Shown: positions 1 to 9,533, counted from the stretch's first letter. The stretch: 64,000 bases of DNA from Lysobacter antibioticus (GCF_000731095.1 NZ_JMTZ01000010.1:62001-126000); one strand, 5' to 3'. The notes: a model not told the origin generated them from the sequence alone. Numbers and translations are program-made.

Positions 1-1
1 T

Positions 2-1777
2 TACGCCATGGCCTGGCTCGCGCAGGGCGAAGCCGCCCTCGCCATCGGCGAGCAGGACGCCGCCTTCGAAGCGATCGAACGCGGCCAGGCCGTGGCCGGC
101 ATCGGCGAACGCCTGCGGCGCCGGCTCGATGCCGAACATGCCCTGCTGCAAGGCGACCCGCCCAAGGCCGTCGCGGCCTGGCGCGAGTGGTTGGCCAAGA
201 CCCCGGACGACACCTACGCCGAACTCAACCTCGCCCGCGGCCTCGGCGCCGGCGGCGATTTCAAGGCCGCCGTCGCCGCCTTGCTGCGCCTGGCCGAGCG
301 CGACGGCGACGACCCGCGGGTGTGGTTCGAACTCGGCAAGTTTTCGATCCTGCAGGGGCAGGCGCGGCGCGCGGTCGACGACTACCTCGTGCGCGCGCTG
401 GTCTTGTTCAAGCGCAGCCGCAACCTCGGCGGCGAAGCCGAAACGGTCAACGCGCTCGGCGTCGGCTACGGCCGTCTCGGCCAGTCGGCCGACGCCGCCG
501 AGCAATACCGCAAGGCGGTGGAGCTGCGGCGTGCGCTCGGCAACCGCCGAGGCGTGGCGACCAGCTTGCGCAACCTCGCCAACGTGCTTGCCACCACCGG
601 CAAGTTCGACGAGGCCGCTGCCGCGTTGGCGCAGGCGCGCGCGCTGCATGTCGAGCTGGACGATCGCGCCGGCTTGGCCGCGGTCGAAAACGAACTCGGC
701 CTGCTCGCCGAGGAGCGCGGCGACTACCCCGGCGCGCTCGACGCGTTCCGTCGCGCTTTGCAGGCCTGGCGTCAGGTGGAGGACCCGCACGGCACCGCGC
801 AGGCGCTCAACAACATCGGCTTCGCCGACTATCAACTCGGCGCCTACGACGACGCCCAGGTGTATTGGCAGCAGGCCGCCGAGGCTTATGCTGCGCTCGG
901 CGAACAGACCGGGCGCATCCGCACCGAACAGAATCTCGGCCTGCTTGCGACGGCGCGCGGTCAGTGGGGCGAGGCGCGCCGCCTGCTGCAGCATTCCTTG
1001 AGCGCCGCCGAACAGCAGCAGATGTTGGAAGAGGTCGCGGTGAGCCGCCGCAACCTCGCCGAACTGGAACTGCTGCAAGGCCATTACGCTGCGGCGATCG
1101 ATCAGGCGCGCCAGGCCGGCGAGCTGTTCCGGCAACGCGAAGACGCGCGCGGCCAGGTCGATGTCGACCTGCTGCGCGTCCAAGCCCTGATGCAAGCGCA
1201 GGCCCTGGTCGAGGCCCGGCGTTTGCTCGACGAGCAAGACAAACCGCTCGCACAAGCGTCCAGCGAACAACGCGCGATCGCCTATCTGCTGCAAGCGCAG
1301 CTGGCCGCGCGCGGGCAACGCGCGGCGCAGGCCGGCCCCGCCTTGCGCCAGGCCCGGCAACTCGCCGAGGCCTCCGGCGTGCGCCAGTTGCAACTGCAGA
1401 TCGCGCTGGAGCAGGCCGCCAATGAGCGCGTTGATCCCTCGCTCGACCGCGCCACCGCCAGCCTCGGTCACGCCGGCTTGCGGCTGGCCTGGCTGGAGTT
1501 GGCGATGCGGCAGGCCCTGGCCGCAAGCAATCCCGCGCTTGCCCTGGGCCATTACCGCGAAGCCGTGCAGCGCCTGCGCGACGGCGACTTCCATCGCGCC
1601 CGAGCGCTGCATCGTCTCGGCGCGCGCGCCTACGCAGCGACCGGCGACGTCGCCGGCGAACGCAGCGCCCGCAACAAGGCCGATGCCGCACTGAAGACCA
1701 TGCGCGACGGATTGCCGCCGGCCCTGCGCGCCGGCTTCGACCGCATCGAAACGCCGTCAGGCAAGGAGGCGCCATGA
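2..1777 (+). CDS. Tetratricopeptide-repeat protein, 5' end outside window
   Basis: The frame is open to the left edge, so the N-terminus may be missing; the first internal ATG is at 8. The visible ~590 residues are almost entirely alanine-rich helical repeats. Typical TPR spacing is seen, such as 'ALGVGYGRLGQSADAAEQYR' and 'LNNIGFADYQLGAYDDAQVY', suggesting a superhelical scaffold for protein-protein contacts. No catalytic domain is visible in this part. It ends with ATGA overlap into the histidine kinase gene, so the two are probably co-translated. An input or scaffold role for the two-component system is inferred. The missing N-terminus could carry a kinase, an HTH or a signal peptide, so the full function is unknown. 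Confidence 0.8.
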   Translation, partial: YAMAWLAQGEAALAIGEQDAAFEAIERGQAVAGIGERLRRRLDAEHALLQGDPPKAVAAWREWLAKTPDDTYAELNLARGLGAGGDFKAAVAALLRLAERDGDDPRVWFELGKFSILQGQARRAVDDYLVRALVLFKRSRNLGGEAETVNALGVGYGRLGQSADAAEQYRKAVELRRALGNRRGVATSLRNLANVLATTGKFDEAAAALAQARALHVELDDRAGLAAVENELGLLAEERGDYPGALDAFRRALQAWRQVEDPHGTAQALNNIGFADYQLGAYDDAQVYWQQAAEAYAALGEQTGRIRTEQNLGLLATARGQWGEARRLLQHSLSAAEQQQMLEEVAVSRRNLAELELLQGHYAAAIDQARQAGELFRQREDARGQVDVDLLRVQALMQAQALVEARRLLDEQDKPLAQASSEQRAIAYLLQAQLAARGQRAAQAGPALRQARQLAEASGVRQLQLQIALEQAANERVDPSLDRATASLGHAGLRLAWLELAMRQALAASNPALALGHYREAVQRLRDGDFHRARALHRLGARAYAATGDVAGERSARNKADAALKTMRDGLPPALRAGFDRIETPSGKEAP

Positions 1778-2517
1778 GCCGCTCCGATCCCACCGAGCCA
1801 GACCTGTCGCTGGAACGCATCCGCGATCAATACCGCAGCCTGCTGCAACGCCTGGAAGCCAACGAACGCGAGTTCCGCCGGCTCGGCCGCTCGGTGTGGC
1901 GAGTGCAGGAAGACGAGCGCCGCCGCCTCGCGCGCGAACTGCACGACGGCATCGGCCAAAACCTCACCGCCCTCAAGCACCGCCTGGTCCAACTCGGCGA
2001 CGGCTTGTCAGCCGAGCAACGCGCGCGACTGGAAACGGCGATCGCGCTGTGCGCCGACACGCTCGAAGACACGCGCGAGCTCTCGCGCCTGCTGCGCCCG
2101 CCGATCCTCGACGACCTCGGCCTGGAACCGGCGCTGCGCTGGCTGGCGCGCAGCCAGAGCGAAGCCAGCGGCATGGACGTCGCGATCGAGATCGAAGCGC
2201 TGCCGGCGCTCGACGGCGATCTGCAGACCTTGCTGTTCCGCGTCGCCCAGGAGGCGATCAACAACGCGGCCAAACATGCGCAGGCACGCAGTGTGCTTTT
2301 GCGCCTCGTCGCGCGAGGCGGCCTGCTGCAATTGCAAGTCGTCGACGACGGTTGCGGTTACGACCCCGACGCGGTGGCCGCGTCCGGCGGCTGCGGCCTC
2401 GGCGGCATGCGCGAGCGTCTGCGCCTGTACGACGGCAAACTCGAAATCCATTCCGTGCCCGGCGAAGGCACGCGCCTGCGCACGGTGCTGCCGTTGCCGC
2501 CCGTCGCCGACGCCTGA
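1774..2517 (+). CDS. NarL-family sensor histidine kinase (HisKA_3), soluble
   Basis: This 247-residue kinase autophosphorylates on His and passes phosphate to a response regulator. It has a short coiled-coil N-terminus (about 10-50), the HisKA_3 H-box 'RELHDGIGQNLTALK' with His57, an N-box 'EAINNAAKHAQA' and a G-box 'GGCGLGGMRERLR'. No transmembrane segment is visible, so it is cytoplasmic and must sense through a partner. The TPR protein overlapping its start by 4 bp is the obvious candidate (inference). The LuxR-type regulator follows 38 bp downstream and is its likely partner. Confidence 0.9.
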   Translation: MSRSDPTEPDLSLERIRDQYRSLLQRLEANEREFRRLGRSVWRVQEDERRRLARELHDGIGQNLTALKHRLVQLGDGLSAEQRARLETAIALCADTLEDTRELSRLLRPPILDDLGLEPALRWLARSQSEASGMDVAIEIEALPALDGDLQTLLFRVAQEAINNAAKHAQARSVLLRLVARGGLLQLQVVDDGCGYDPDAVAASGGCGLGGMRERLRLYDGKLEIHSVPGEGTRLRTVLPLPPVADA

Positions 2518-2555
2518 GGCTTGACGGCGGCGAAGCCGGCGCGCACCTTGCCCGC

Positions 2556-3206
2556 ATGGCGAGTTTTACTATCCGGGTTCTGATCGCAGACGACCACACT
2601 CTCGTACGCGAGAGTCTCGTCAGCCTGTTGCAGGCCGACGGCGCGATCGAAGTCGTGGCCCAGGCGTCCGACGGCCTGGAGACCGTCACCCAAGCCATCG
2701 CCACCCGCCCCGACATCGTCGTCGCCGACATCTCGATGCCGCGCCTCAACGGCATCGAAGTCGTGCGGCGTTTACGCGAAGCCCTGCCCGACACCCGCGT
2801 GCTGGTGCTGACCATGCACCAGGAAGACGAGTACGTACTGCAAGCCGTGCGCGCCGGCGCTTCCGGCTACCTGGTCAAAGACAGCGCAGCCTCGGAACTG
2901 CTCGCCGCCGTGCGCTGCCTGCATGCGGGCCGCAGCTATTTCGGCCCGCAGGCGGCCAAGGCCATGGCCGAACAGATGCGCCACCCCGAGCGCACCGTCG
3001 AAGACCCTTACGGCCGCCTCACCCCACGCGAACGCGAAGTGTTCCATCTGATCGCCGAAGGCCTGACCACCAAAGAGATCGCCCGCAAGCTCGACATCAG
3101 CGCCAAGACCGCCGAGAACCACCGCGCCCGCGTGCTCGACAAACTCGACGTCCGCAACACTGCCGAGTTGGTGCGTTACGCCCTGCGCAAGGGCTTGCTC
3201 GACTGA
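2556..3206 (+). CDS. LuxR/NarL-family response regulator
   Basis: The product is 216 residues from ATG 2556; the reading frame is open further upstream, but that part overlaps the kinase gene. The receiver domain (about 5-120) has the acidic pocket 'IADDH', phospho-acceptor Asp58 in 'VVADISMPRLNG', and the conserved Thr and Lys ('LTMHQED', 'LVKDSA'). A GerE/LuxR HTH occupies about 150-214 ('LTPREREVFHLIAEGLTTKE', 'ISAKTAENHRARVLDKL'). It is a DNA-binding transcription regulator activated by the kinase just upstream. Target genes cannot be read from the sequence. Confidence 0.93.
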   Translation: MASFTIRVLIADDHTLVRESLVSLLQADGAIEVVAQASDGLETVTQAIATRPDIVVADISMPRLNGIEVVRRLREALPDTRVLVLTMHQEDEYVLQAVRAGASGYLVKDSAASELLAAVRCLHAGRSYFGPQAAKAMAEQMRHPERTVEDPYGRLTPREREVFHLIAEGLTTKEIARKLDISAKTAENHRARVLDKLDVRNTAELVRYALRKGLLD

Positions 3207-3269
3207 GCGTGCTCCGCGGCACACCTAGACTGCATCCTGCCAGTTCGCCTCGGCACGCCCGCGGCCCAA

Positions 3270-3430
3270 AGGGTAGGAGCGGCGCAAGCCGCGACCGCGA
3301 TCCCGCAACCTCGCGTCGCAACTTTCAGCATGGCCTAGGGTAGGAGCGGCGTAAGCCGCGACCGCGCAATCCAAAGCTCGCGCCGGAACCTCCGGTGCCG
3401 CCGAATGTAGGAACGGTGCAAGCCGCGACC
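3270..3430 (+). repeat. Three direct copies of a GTAGGAGCGGCGCAAGCCGCGACC repeat
   Basis: Copies lie at about 3272-3299, 3340-3367 and 3407-3430. All share GTAGGA(G/A)CGG(C/T)G(C/T)AAGCCGCGACC, and each can pair internally (GGCG..AAG..CGCC-type stem). The same element, often inverted, recurs at 23034, 23090, 25973, 26082 and 32398, so it is a dispersed intergenic repeat. The remainder of the 3207-3790 gap shows no convincing gene. Confidence 0.8.
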
Positions 3431-3790
3431 AAGCCCGACCCATTTCGTCTCGTCACTCCCAGCCGCGCCGACCTGTCTCCCTACCGTAGCCATTCGTCTA
3501 CACGCATGCAGCAAATGTCTACAGCTGATCGGAATTTTCCTATAGCCGGCTCAAGCGGCCCGCTGCTAGGCTGGATCGCAGGGGCCCTGCATCATCGGCC
3601 ACACTACCAAGCACATTGCAGTACGGACCGGAAGCCAAACCCGCGATAGCGGTGTATCGAATCGACACAAGGAGAAGTCCTTTGCGAGATCCCTCAAGCA
3701 TCCGCACACCGGTCCATCAATGTCGGCTATCCGTATCGTTGAATCGGGCGGGTTTATTCACAGAAATGAGGCCGCCATCCGGTCTGGAAA

Positions 3791-4420
3791 ATGATCATGT
3801 CAACTTCATGTCGATTCGTTCTAAGTCTATTAGCCGCTCTTCTGGCCAGTGCATGCTCGAGTGACTCCGGCGCCAACAAGCCCGAGTACAAGAAGAACCC
3901 TGATCCGAAGCAACGCCGTGAGATTTCTGTCGTTCTGGACAATGCGCCTGGCGCATTCGCGGTCGTAGACGCGACCATGCAATTCGACATCATCAACATG
4001 GATTGCCTTCCGCCAGCCGAGCCGTCATCTGGCGTCCAAACGACGCCGACTTCAACCTTCTTGCCGATCGTGCTTATCAAGGCTTCTGATGGTTCCTATA
4101 AGGGCGAAGTTGCCCTTGACGGCTTGCTCGATGGGGACTATTTCGGTCAGGGCGTATGCAAGTTCAAGCCTGTCGTAGCCACCACCATCTTCAAGGCAAC
4201 TGGGGCTGACGGCGAGACTCGGTTCATCGCGAGCCTGAGCGCCGAAGAGATCCGTGAATCGAAGAGCAAGAAAATCTACTACTGGCGTGGTGGCTATCCG
4301 AAAGAGGCCAAGTTGCCGAATTATCCGGACTACGGATATGGCGATCCGATGGAGTTCAAGGAAGGTCTCCGGGATGATCTTTTCAGCATACGCATGGCAC
4401 CTGAAGTCGCGCCGCCATGA
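3791..4420 (+). CDS. Periplasmic lipoprotein, predicted immunity protein for the downstream T4SS effector
   Basis: The product is 209 residues with a type II signal peptide (hydrophobic 'FVLSLLAALLASAC', lipobox L-A-S-A-C, lipidated Cys22). No enzymatic motif is recognised. It overlaps the lipase/XVIPCD gene by ATGA (4417-4420). Xanthomonadales T4SS effectors (X-Tfe) are typically paired with an adjacent immunity lipoprotein (X-Tfi) that protects the producer in the periplasm; this gene sits in that place and has that architecture. The region is visibly less GC-rich than its neighbours, consistent with horizontal transfer. ATG 3797 is an alternative start. Direct inhibition of the lipase is inferred. 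Confidence 0.7.
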   Translation: MIMSTSCRFVLSLLAALLASACSSDSGANKPEYKKNPDPKQRREISVVLDNAPGAFAVVDATMQFDIINMDCLPPAEPSSGVQTTPTSTFLPIVLIKASDGSYKGEVALDGLLDGDYFGQGVCKFKPVVATTIFKATGADGETRFIASLSAEEIRESKSKKIYYWRGGYPKEAKLPNYPDYGYGDPMEFKEGLRDDLFSIRMAPEVAPP

Positions 4421-5772
4421 GCATCACGACGCAGCAGTACGCCAATCTGGCCGACGATGCGTATCGGAGTCCGGACCTGGAGGACCCCGAAAGCAGAAGG
4501 GCAAAGATCGGAGGGGTCGAGTATGCGATCCTCGCTCACGTCAACAAGGACTCGGGCTATCAGGGCACGATTTACCAGCGCCTGGATACCAAAGAGATCG
4601 TTGTTGCGCATCGTGGCACCGAGTTCGGTGACCAGCCGATCAAGGATGGCTTGTTGGCTGACGGTGGAATGGTCGCAAATCGTGTTAACCGACAAGCGAG
4701 CGATGCGCTCGAGTTCACCCGATATGCCGTGGATATCGCGAACGTCCAAGGGGGGCGAAGTGGAATTGCTCCGCAGGTAACCGTCACGGGTCATTCGTTG
4801 GGCGGTTGTCTAGCCCAGATCACAGCAGCAAAGCTGAATTTGAACGGAGAGACCTTCAACCCTTATGGTGCAGTGGGGCTTGGATACAGGATTCATGAAG
4901 GCGGCAATCAGATAGTCAACCACGTAATGGCTGGCGATTTCGTAAGTGCAGGCAGCCGGCACTTCGGCAAAGTCAAGATGTATGCAGATCCCGTAGAGGT
5001 GAACATTCTCAGGGCTGTCGGCTATGAGGACAGCGGTAGCCGGTTTGATGTTCGTAATCCGCTGAAAGCTGCCGCCTATGGAAACGGCTCTCACCGGATG
5101 CATCATTTTCTGGATGTAGATTCCAACGGACGACGAGATCATTCCGTTCTAGGCGACGCTAGGGCGTTGGAACTGGCGGAACAGCATCGGCCAATGTTCG
5201 ATAGGTACAGGGGTGATGTCCTGGCGCTGCGTGGCGGCGCTTCGGTCGGAGTTGCATTGTCAGGCGGAGTGCAAGGATTCGTCGGGGAAATCAGCCGCCG
5301 TCTGCCCGACAAGGTGTCAAATCCATTCGAGGAGTCGAAGGGAACCTTGCCACCTTTACCAGACGAAAGGCATCGAGCAAGTGATCCGCGCGATCCGCGG
5401 CATCCTGACAATGGGATGTATCTGAAGATCCGAGACGGTGTAGGCGCCATCCTTCAGCAGCAAGGCAGGTCGTTCGACGAAGGCGGCGAACGGATTGCTC
5501 TCGACCTGCTCGTAGCGGCGAAGCAAGCCGGCCTGGATCGAGTCGATCATGTGGTGCCCAGCGTCGGCGCCAACCCGGGCGAGACCTGTTTCGTCGTGCA
5601 AGGCGATTTGCGCGACCCGGCGCACAAGCGCGCCCAAGTCTCGCTGGCTATAGCCGAAAAGACCCCTGTCATCGAGTCGCTGCAGAAGCTCGATATCGAG
5701 AACCAAGGGCTGGCGGAAAATCAGAGTCGAAACCAAGAACAGGCCCGGAATCTCGGTCCGCGTATGGTCTGA
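4417..5772 (+). CDS. Predicted antibacterial T4SS effector: lipase-3-like domain plus C-terminal XVIPCD
   Basis: The product is 451 residues without a signal peptide. The N-terminal half resembles class 3 lipases: 'IVVAHRGTEF' (oxyanion-side motif) and nucleophile elbow 'VTGHSLGGCLAQ' with Ser127. The last ~120 residues match the Xanthomonadales VirD4-interacting conserved domain: 'GLDRVDHVVPS' from residue 372, then 'FVVQGDLRDPAHKRAQVS' and 'TPVIESLQKL', with a Gln-rich tail. In this family the C-terminal domain docks on the VirD4 coupling protein and the N-terminal domain is a toxin delivered to rival bacteria. A phospholipase acting on target membranes is inferred. The adjacent lipoprotein is the likely immunity partner. 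No T4SS structural genes lie in this window. Confidence 0.88.
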   Translation: MSITTQQYANLADDAYRSPDLEDPESRRAKIGGVEYAILAHVNKDSGYQGTIYQRLDTKEIVVAHRGTEFGDQPIKDGLLADGGMVANRVNRQASDALEFTRYAVDIANVQGGRSGIAPQVTVTGHSLGGCLAQITAAKLNLNGETFNPYGAVGLGYRIHEGGNQIVNHVMAGDFVSAGSRHFGKVKMYADPVEVNILRAVGYEDSGSRFDVRNPLKAAAYGNGSHRMHHFLDVDSNGRRDHSVLGDARALELAEQHRPMFDRYRGDVLALRGGASVGVALSGGVQGFVGEISRRLPDKVSNPFEESKGTLPPLPDERHRASDPRDPRHPDNGMYLKIRDGVGAILQQQGRSFDEGGERIALDLLVAAKQAGLDRVDHVVPSVGANPGETCFVVQGDLRDPAHKRAQVSLAIAEKTPVIESLQKLDIENQGLAENQSRNQEQARNLGPRMV

Positions 5773-5939
5773 TCAGCGGCGTCGGAGTTACACTGCCGCT
5801 TGTTCGAACCTCGCCCAGAACCCGTTTCGGCACGAACGAACCGTAACCCTCCCTCTTCACCGCGACGCGTTGGGCGCTGTCATCGATGGTCGCAGTCGAG
5901 CGGGTGGTCTGATTGTTCCGGCAATCGTCGACTGACCTA

Positions 5940-6749
5940 ATGACCTCCATTCCCACCCGCGAGCACTGGATAAATACCGACCCAGGACGGTTGTACGCCA
6001 AGGCGTGGATGCCGGCGACGGATGCGGGGGAATCCGTTCCCATCATTCTGTTCCACGACTCGCTCGGTTGCGTCGAACTTTGGCGCGACTTTCCGGTGCG
6101 ACTCGCGCGCACGACCGGTAGGCAGGTGGTCGCTTACGACCGGCTTGGTTTCGGTCGATCCGACCGCCATCCCGGCCACCTCGATGGGCGCTTCGTTCAC
6201 GACGAAGCCCACGGAGCTTTCACTGCGCTGCGGAATCAGTTGAAGATCGGGCGCTTCGTCGCGTTTGGCCACAGCGTCGGCGGCGGCATGGCCATCGGTT
6301 GTGCGGCAAGCTTCCTCGAGGATTGCACGGGCCTGATCACCGAATCCGCCCAGGCCTTCGTCGAAGATCGGACGCTGCAAGGCATCCGCGCAGCGCAGCA
6401 GTCGTTCGCAGAGCCGGGTCAACTCGAGCGCCTGCAGAAGTACCACGGTGATAAAGCGGCCTGGGTGCTGAGTGCCTGGATCGACACTTGGCTGGCGCCG
6501 AGCTTCGCTGGCTGGAACCTCGACGAAGCCCTGGGCCGCATTCGCTGCCCGAACCTAGTCATCCACGGCGAGCACGACGAGTTCGGTTCGCTGCTGCACC
6601 CGCAACGGATAGCAGACCTGACGCACGGCCCAGCCATCAACCGCATCCTCAAGGGCTGCGGCCACGTGCCCCATCGCGAAGCGCCGGAGACGGTATTGGA
6701 GTTGATCGATAGTTGGCTCGATGCAAGCGACGACCGAATGGTTTCGTAG
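5940..6749 (+). CDS. Alpha/beta hydrolase
   Basis: The 269-residue alpha/beta hydrolase starts at ATG 5940; an in-frame TTG at 5913 is an alternative, and neither has a strong ribosome site. The catalytic triad is readable: Ser112 in 'FGHSVGGG', Asp213 in 'VIHGEHDEFG' and His242 in 'GCGHVPHREAPE'. 'ILFHDSLG' supplies the oxyanion-hole region. No signal peptide, so cytoplasmic. The fold covers esterases, lactonases, C-C hydrolases and haloperoxidase-like enzymes; the substrate cannot be deduced. It stands alone, 167 bp after the effector gene. Confidence 0.85.
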   Translation: MTSIPTREHWINTDPGRLYAKAWMPATDAGESVPIILFHDSLGCVELWRDFPVRLARTTGRQVVAYDRLGFGRSDRHPGHLDGRFVHDEAHGAFTALRNQLKIGRFVAFGHSVGGGMAIGCAASFLEDCTGLITESAQAFVEDRTLQGIRAAQQSFAEPGQLERLQKYHGDKAAWVLSAWIDTWLAPSFAGWNLDEALGRIRCPNLVIHGEHDEFGSLLHPQRIADLTHGPAINRILKGCGHVPHREAPETVLELIDSWLDASDDRMVS

Positions 6750-7225
6750 CAGGAGGTCGGCTTTCGGCCAACACTATCCATTCCGCTCGCGTCGCTCCGA
6801 GTATCAGCAGGGGGCAGCCAGGGGGCGGGCCGGACCGCCGGAGAGGGCGACCCCGCCCGGGGGAGACGATCGTGTCCGGGAGAGAGTTTGTGTTCGCTCA
6901 TCCACTGGGGGCGTTCATCGCTTTGGGGTGGAAGCGGTCACTCGATTCTCAAAGACCATTGTCTGCTTTCGGTTGGGGCGGGAGGTTCTCAACGCTCACA
7001 GGTCCAGCAGATGCATACCACTATCAAACGGCCTTGGGAGTACGCGGGAGTGGCGTCGATCCACATCTGGATGGTGATGGTGGAATCGTCCGGAGGGACG
7101 AGCAGGAGAGCACCAAGGTCAGACGACGATGGAGCGATCAGCCGCGTCGGTTCATGCACGGCCCCTGCGGTCGGGTGTCCGTGTCATCGAGATGAGCACT
7201 GATCCGGACTCAGGAGCCCGGCTCG
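6750..7225. other. Intergenic stretch, no supported gene
   Basis: About 475 bp between convergent genes. Overlapping short frames on the plus strand show no recognisable domain or codon-usage support. A purine-rich GGGGGCGGGCC-type tract lies near 6815-6865. No terminator hairpin with a T-run was seen. Confidence 0.5.
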
Positions 7226-7747
7226 CTATGGTGTTTTCTGGCGGATGTCCTGCCTCGTGAACAGCGTGTCCGCATGCCGGTGGACCACGCGCCAGCCTTC
7301 CGTTTCGCGCCGAAAGATGGTGGTCACGCGGTAGTCCCGTTTAGCTGCCTCAGGCTGTCCGGAAGGGTGATACCGAATGTGTTCGTACTGCACGATGTAA
7401 GCGAAGTCGCCGCTGATCGCCGTCGAGATCTGCTCGATGCTCTTGGAGCCGTTGGAACCCAGGAACTGGGAGCTCGCCCAGTCGAGCCTCGAGCTGACAT
7501 TGCTCCATCCTTTCGCAGTAGCGCCGCCAGCCGCGCCCGACAAGGTTACGTCCTGCGCGTGCGACCAGAGCGCCTTCACCGCCTCTGGCTTGCCGTTATA
7601 GAACAGCTCCGCGGCCTCGGCATACTTGCCGAGCATCGCCTGCAACGCGGCATCGGGTACCGACTGCACGGCAGTTTCCGCGGCGGAACTCATACTCGCT
7701 GCAGCCAGCAGAGCGGCCGCGAGAACACAGGATCGCAGGGTTTTCAT
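7226..7747 (-). CDS. Secreted SnoaL/DUF4440-like (NTF2-fold) protein
   Basis: The product is 173 residues with a clear Sec signal peptide ('VLAAALLAAASMSSAAETA', cleavage near residue 22). The remainder has the SnoaL/DUF4440 cone pattern: a helical 'YAEAAELFYNGKPEAVKALW' segment followed by strands ending 'YRVTTIFRRETEGWRVVHRHAD', the usual closing motif. Such proteins bind or modify small molecules, and many have no known activity. It lies 93 bp downstream of, and on the same strand as, the lipoprotein hydrolase, so a two-gene operon is plausible. Confidence 0.8.
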   Translation of the reverse strand: MKTLRSCVLAAALLAAASMSSAAETAVQSVPDAALQAMLGKYAEAAELFYNGKPEAVKALWSHAQDVTLSGAAGGATAKGWSNVSSRLDWASSQFLGSNGSKSIEQISTAISGDFAYIVQYEHIRYHPSGQPEAAKRDYRVTTIFRRETEGWRVVHRHADTLFTRQDIRQKTP

Positions 7748-7840
7748 GCTCGACTCCCAATGGTGGTGGGCGTGGCGCCAGTGCCTGAACTACGCGGAGT
7801 GGCGAGGCGGTTTCGGTTTGAGTGCAAGCCAAGTGCGTGG

Positions 7841-8773
7841 CTAGTGTCCCGGTTTCAGCAATGATCCGATTGCCTCGTGCACGACAGGCCACGCCGGCGA
7901 GGCTGGATCGGCGATCTCGAAATGGCCGAGCGATGGCAACACTTCTAGCCTTACGGAATCGCCGGCCTTACGCGCTGCGTCTGCGTAAGCCTCGCCCAGC
8001 CAAACAGGCGTCATCTCGTCCCGTTGACCCCAGATCAGAATCTGCCGTTTCGCTAGCGGAAGCATCCTCATGGCGGATGTCTGCGCATAGCGTTCGGGTG
8101 CAGCGGCAGGTTCGCCTCCAAGCAGGGTCTTGACGATGTTCGGGTCGCGGCAAGCGGTCATTTGCACCGGGATGAACGCCTCCAGGTCGCCGGCACCTGC
8201 GAGATCGACTACGCCACTGATCGGCAGTGGATCCGCAACATGCAGTTGACTCTTGGCCGGAAGGCGGGAGCGAGCCGCCACCCACATCGCCAGGTGTCCG
8301 CCGGCCGAGTGTCCCAGCACGACCACGCGGTCGAGATCGAGCCGGTACTTCTGCGCGATCACTCGAAGGTGATCCGTTGCCCGTCCGACATCTGCATAGG
8401 TTCCCGGCCAGCCGCTGCCCGGTTGGGGAATGCGGCGGTATTCAATGTTCCAGCTAGCGATGCCGTCGGCTTTCAGCGCATCGGCCATGGGCGCCAGGCC
8501 GCGCAGCGTGGCGTAGTCCGCTTTCCAGCAGCCGCCATGGATCAGGATCACCACGGGATGCGGCCCCGCCGTGGAAGGAACGCTCAAATCGGCGTATTGA
8601 TTCGGGTCATCGCCATAGGCGATGCGATGGTCCGCCGGTCGACTGGGCAAGGACCGGAACTCGGCGGGCCCCATCAGCTCGTCGGCACTCTGCGACGCTA
8701 TGCGAGGCGGCGGCATCGCCGTACATGCCGCAAGAATCGCCAGAGTCAAAACGCCGGGTGACTGTCGAAGCAT
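7841..8773 (-). CDS. Alpha/beta hydrolase lipoprotein (BD-FAE/esterase type)
   Basis: The product is 310 residues. It begins with a lipoprotein signal ('GVLTLAILAACTA', lipidated Cys17). The alpha/beta hydrolase core has 'VVILIHGGCW' (HGG oxyanion motif), Ser156 in 'LGHSAGGHLAMW', Asp252 in 'WGQRDEMTP' and His284 in 'SLGHFEI'. The HGG plus GHSAGG combination is typical of carboxylesterases, kynurenine-formamidase-like enzymes and feruloyl-esterase-like enzymes. It is probably anchored in the envelope and acts on a small ester or amide. The substrate is unknown. The SnoaL-like gene follows it. Confidence 0.87.
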   Translation of the reverse strand: MLRQSPGVLTLAILAACTAMPPPRIASQSADELMGPAEFRSLPSRPADHRIAYGDDPNQYADLSVPSTAGPHPVVILIHGGCWKADYATLRGLAPMADALKADGIASWNIEYRRIPQPGSGWPGTYADVGRATDHLRVIAQKYRLDLDRVVVLGHSAGGHLAMWVAARSRLPAKSQLHVADPLPISGVVDLAGAGDLEAFIPVQMTACRDPNIVKTLLGGEPAAAPERYAQTSAMRMLPLAKRQILIWGQRDEMTPVWLGEAYADAARKAGDSVRLEVLPSLGHFEIADPASPAWPVVHEAIGSLLKPGH

Positions 8774-9533
8774 TGGAGTGGTTCCCCATGCTGCTTAACA
8801 ACCTGATAGACGGCCCCTTGGGTATCGGCGCACCCACCGGCTGGAGTGTAACTCCTGACCCTGCTCGCGCCCTACAACCCGGCCCTGGTCAACAAGCCGG
8901 CGCATGGCCGGGCCGGACACATCTGCACAGGCGGGTGACCGAATAAGCGCAACCGGTGGCTCGGCCATCCTCTCCGTTCTGTCCGCTTTCGGCCGGCAGC
9001 GGACATCGCTCTTTTCGATGGGTCGCCCCTGCCAAGCTTCGATGCCTCGGCGAAGAGGCTGGGCCGAGGCCCTGGCCTACGGCCCCGGACCATCCGAACC
9101 TGGCCGACTCGAACCGGGTCGGCCGGGCGCACTCGACCCGGCCGGTTGGAACTTGGAGGCGAGCCTATGAGGAAACGAACGGCCGCCTGCTCCGCCCGGC
9201 CAGGTTCGACGACCGCATCCGGACGGTCGTGCGTCCACGACCCACGCGCATGCACCCACATGAGCGGCCGACGTAAAAGTCCACGGTCTACGGCGGCGAG
9301 GCGCAGGAAACGGACTCCTGCGGTAGGTGATCGCCGGCGGTGCCTCGCCAGAACCGCGCCCCGGAAGGGCGATGGGCAAGTGTGTACCATTGCGTACCCT
9401 CGTCGAGGCGCATAAGGCCGGGCGCCGGATCGGGGCGATGTAAGCATGTTCCCGCCTGTTCGCCGCAAGCGCGCGCTGCCGTCTCGCCGTGCGGTCGCGA
9501 CTCGACCAAAACCGATCTTTCGATGCGCCGATC
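8774..9533. other. Long intergenic region upstream of the AraC-type regulator
   Basis: About 760 bp separating two divergent genes. Long frames on both strands are Arg/Pro-rich and look like GC-driven shadows. Direct and inverted GGCCGGG/CCCGGCC-type runs occur near 9065-9150. No tRNA, terminator or clear operator was recognised. Promoters of both flanking genes must lie here. Confidence 0.5.

Noticed and set aside
6713-7195. Plus-strand frame of 160 residues after the alpha/beta hydrolase
   Set aside because: Begins inside the preceding gene, has mixed composition and no domain; three overlapping frames compete.
8872-9468. Minus-strand frame of 198 residues in the large gap before the AraC regulator
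   Set aside because: Arg/Pro-rich, no ribosome site or recognisable domain, and several competing frames of similar quality exist there.
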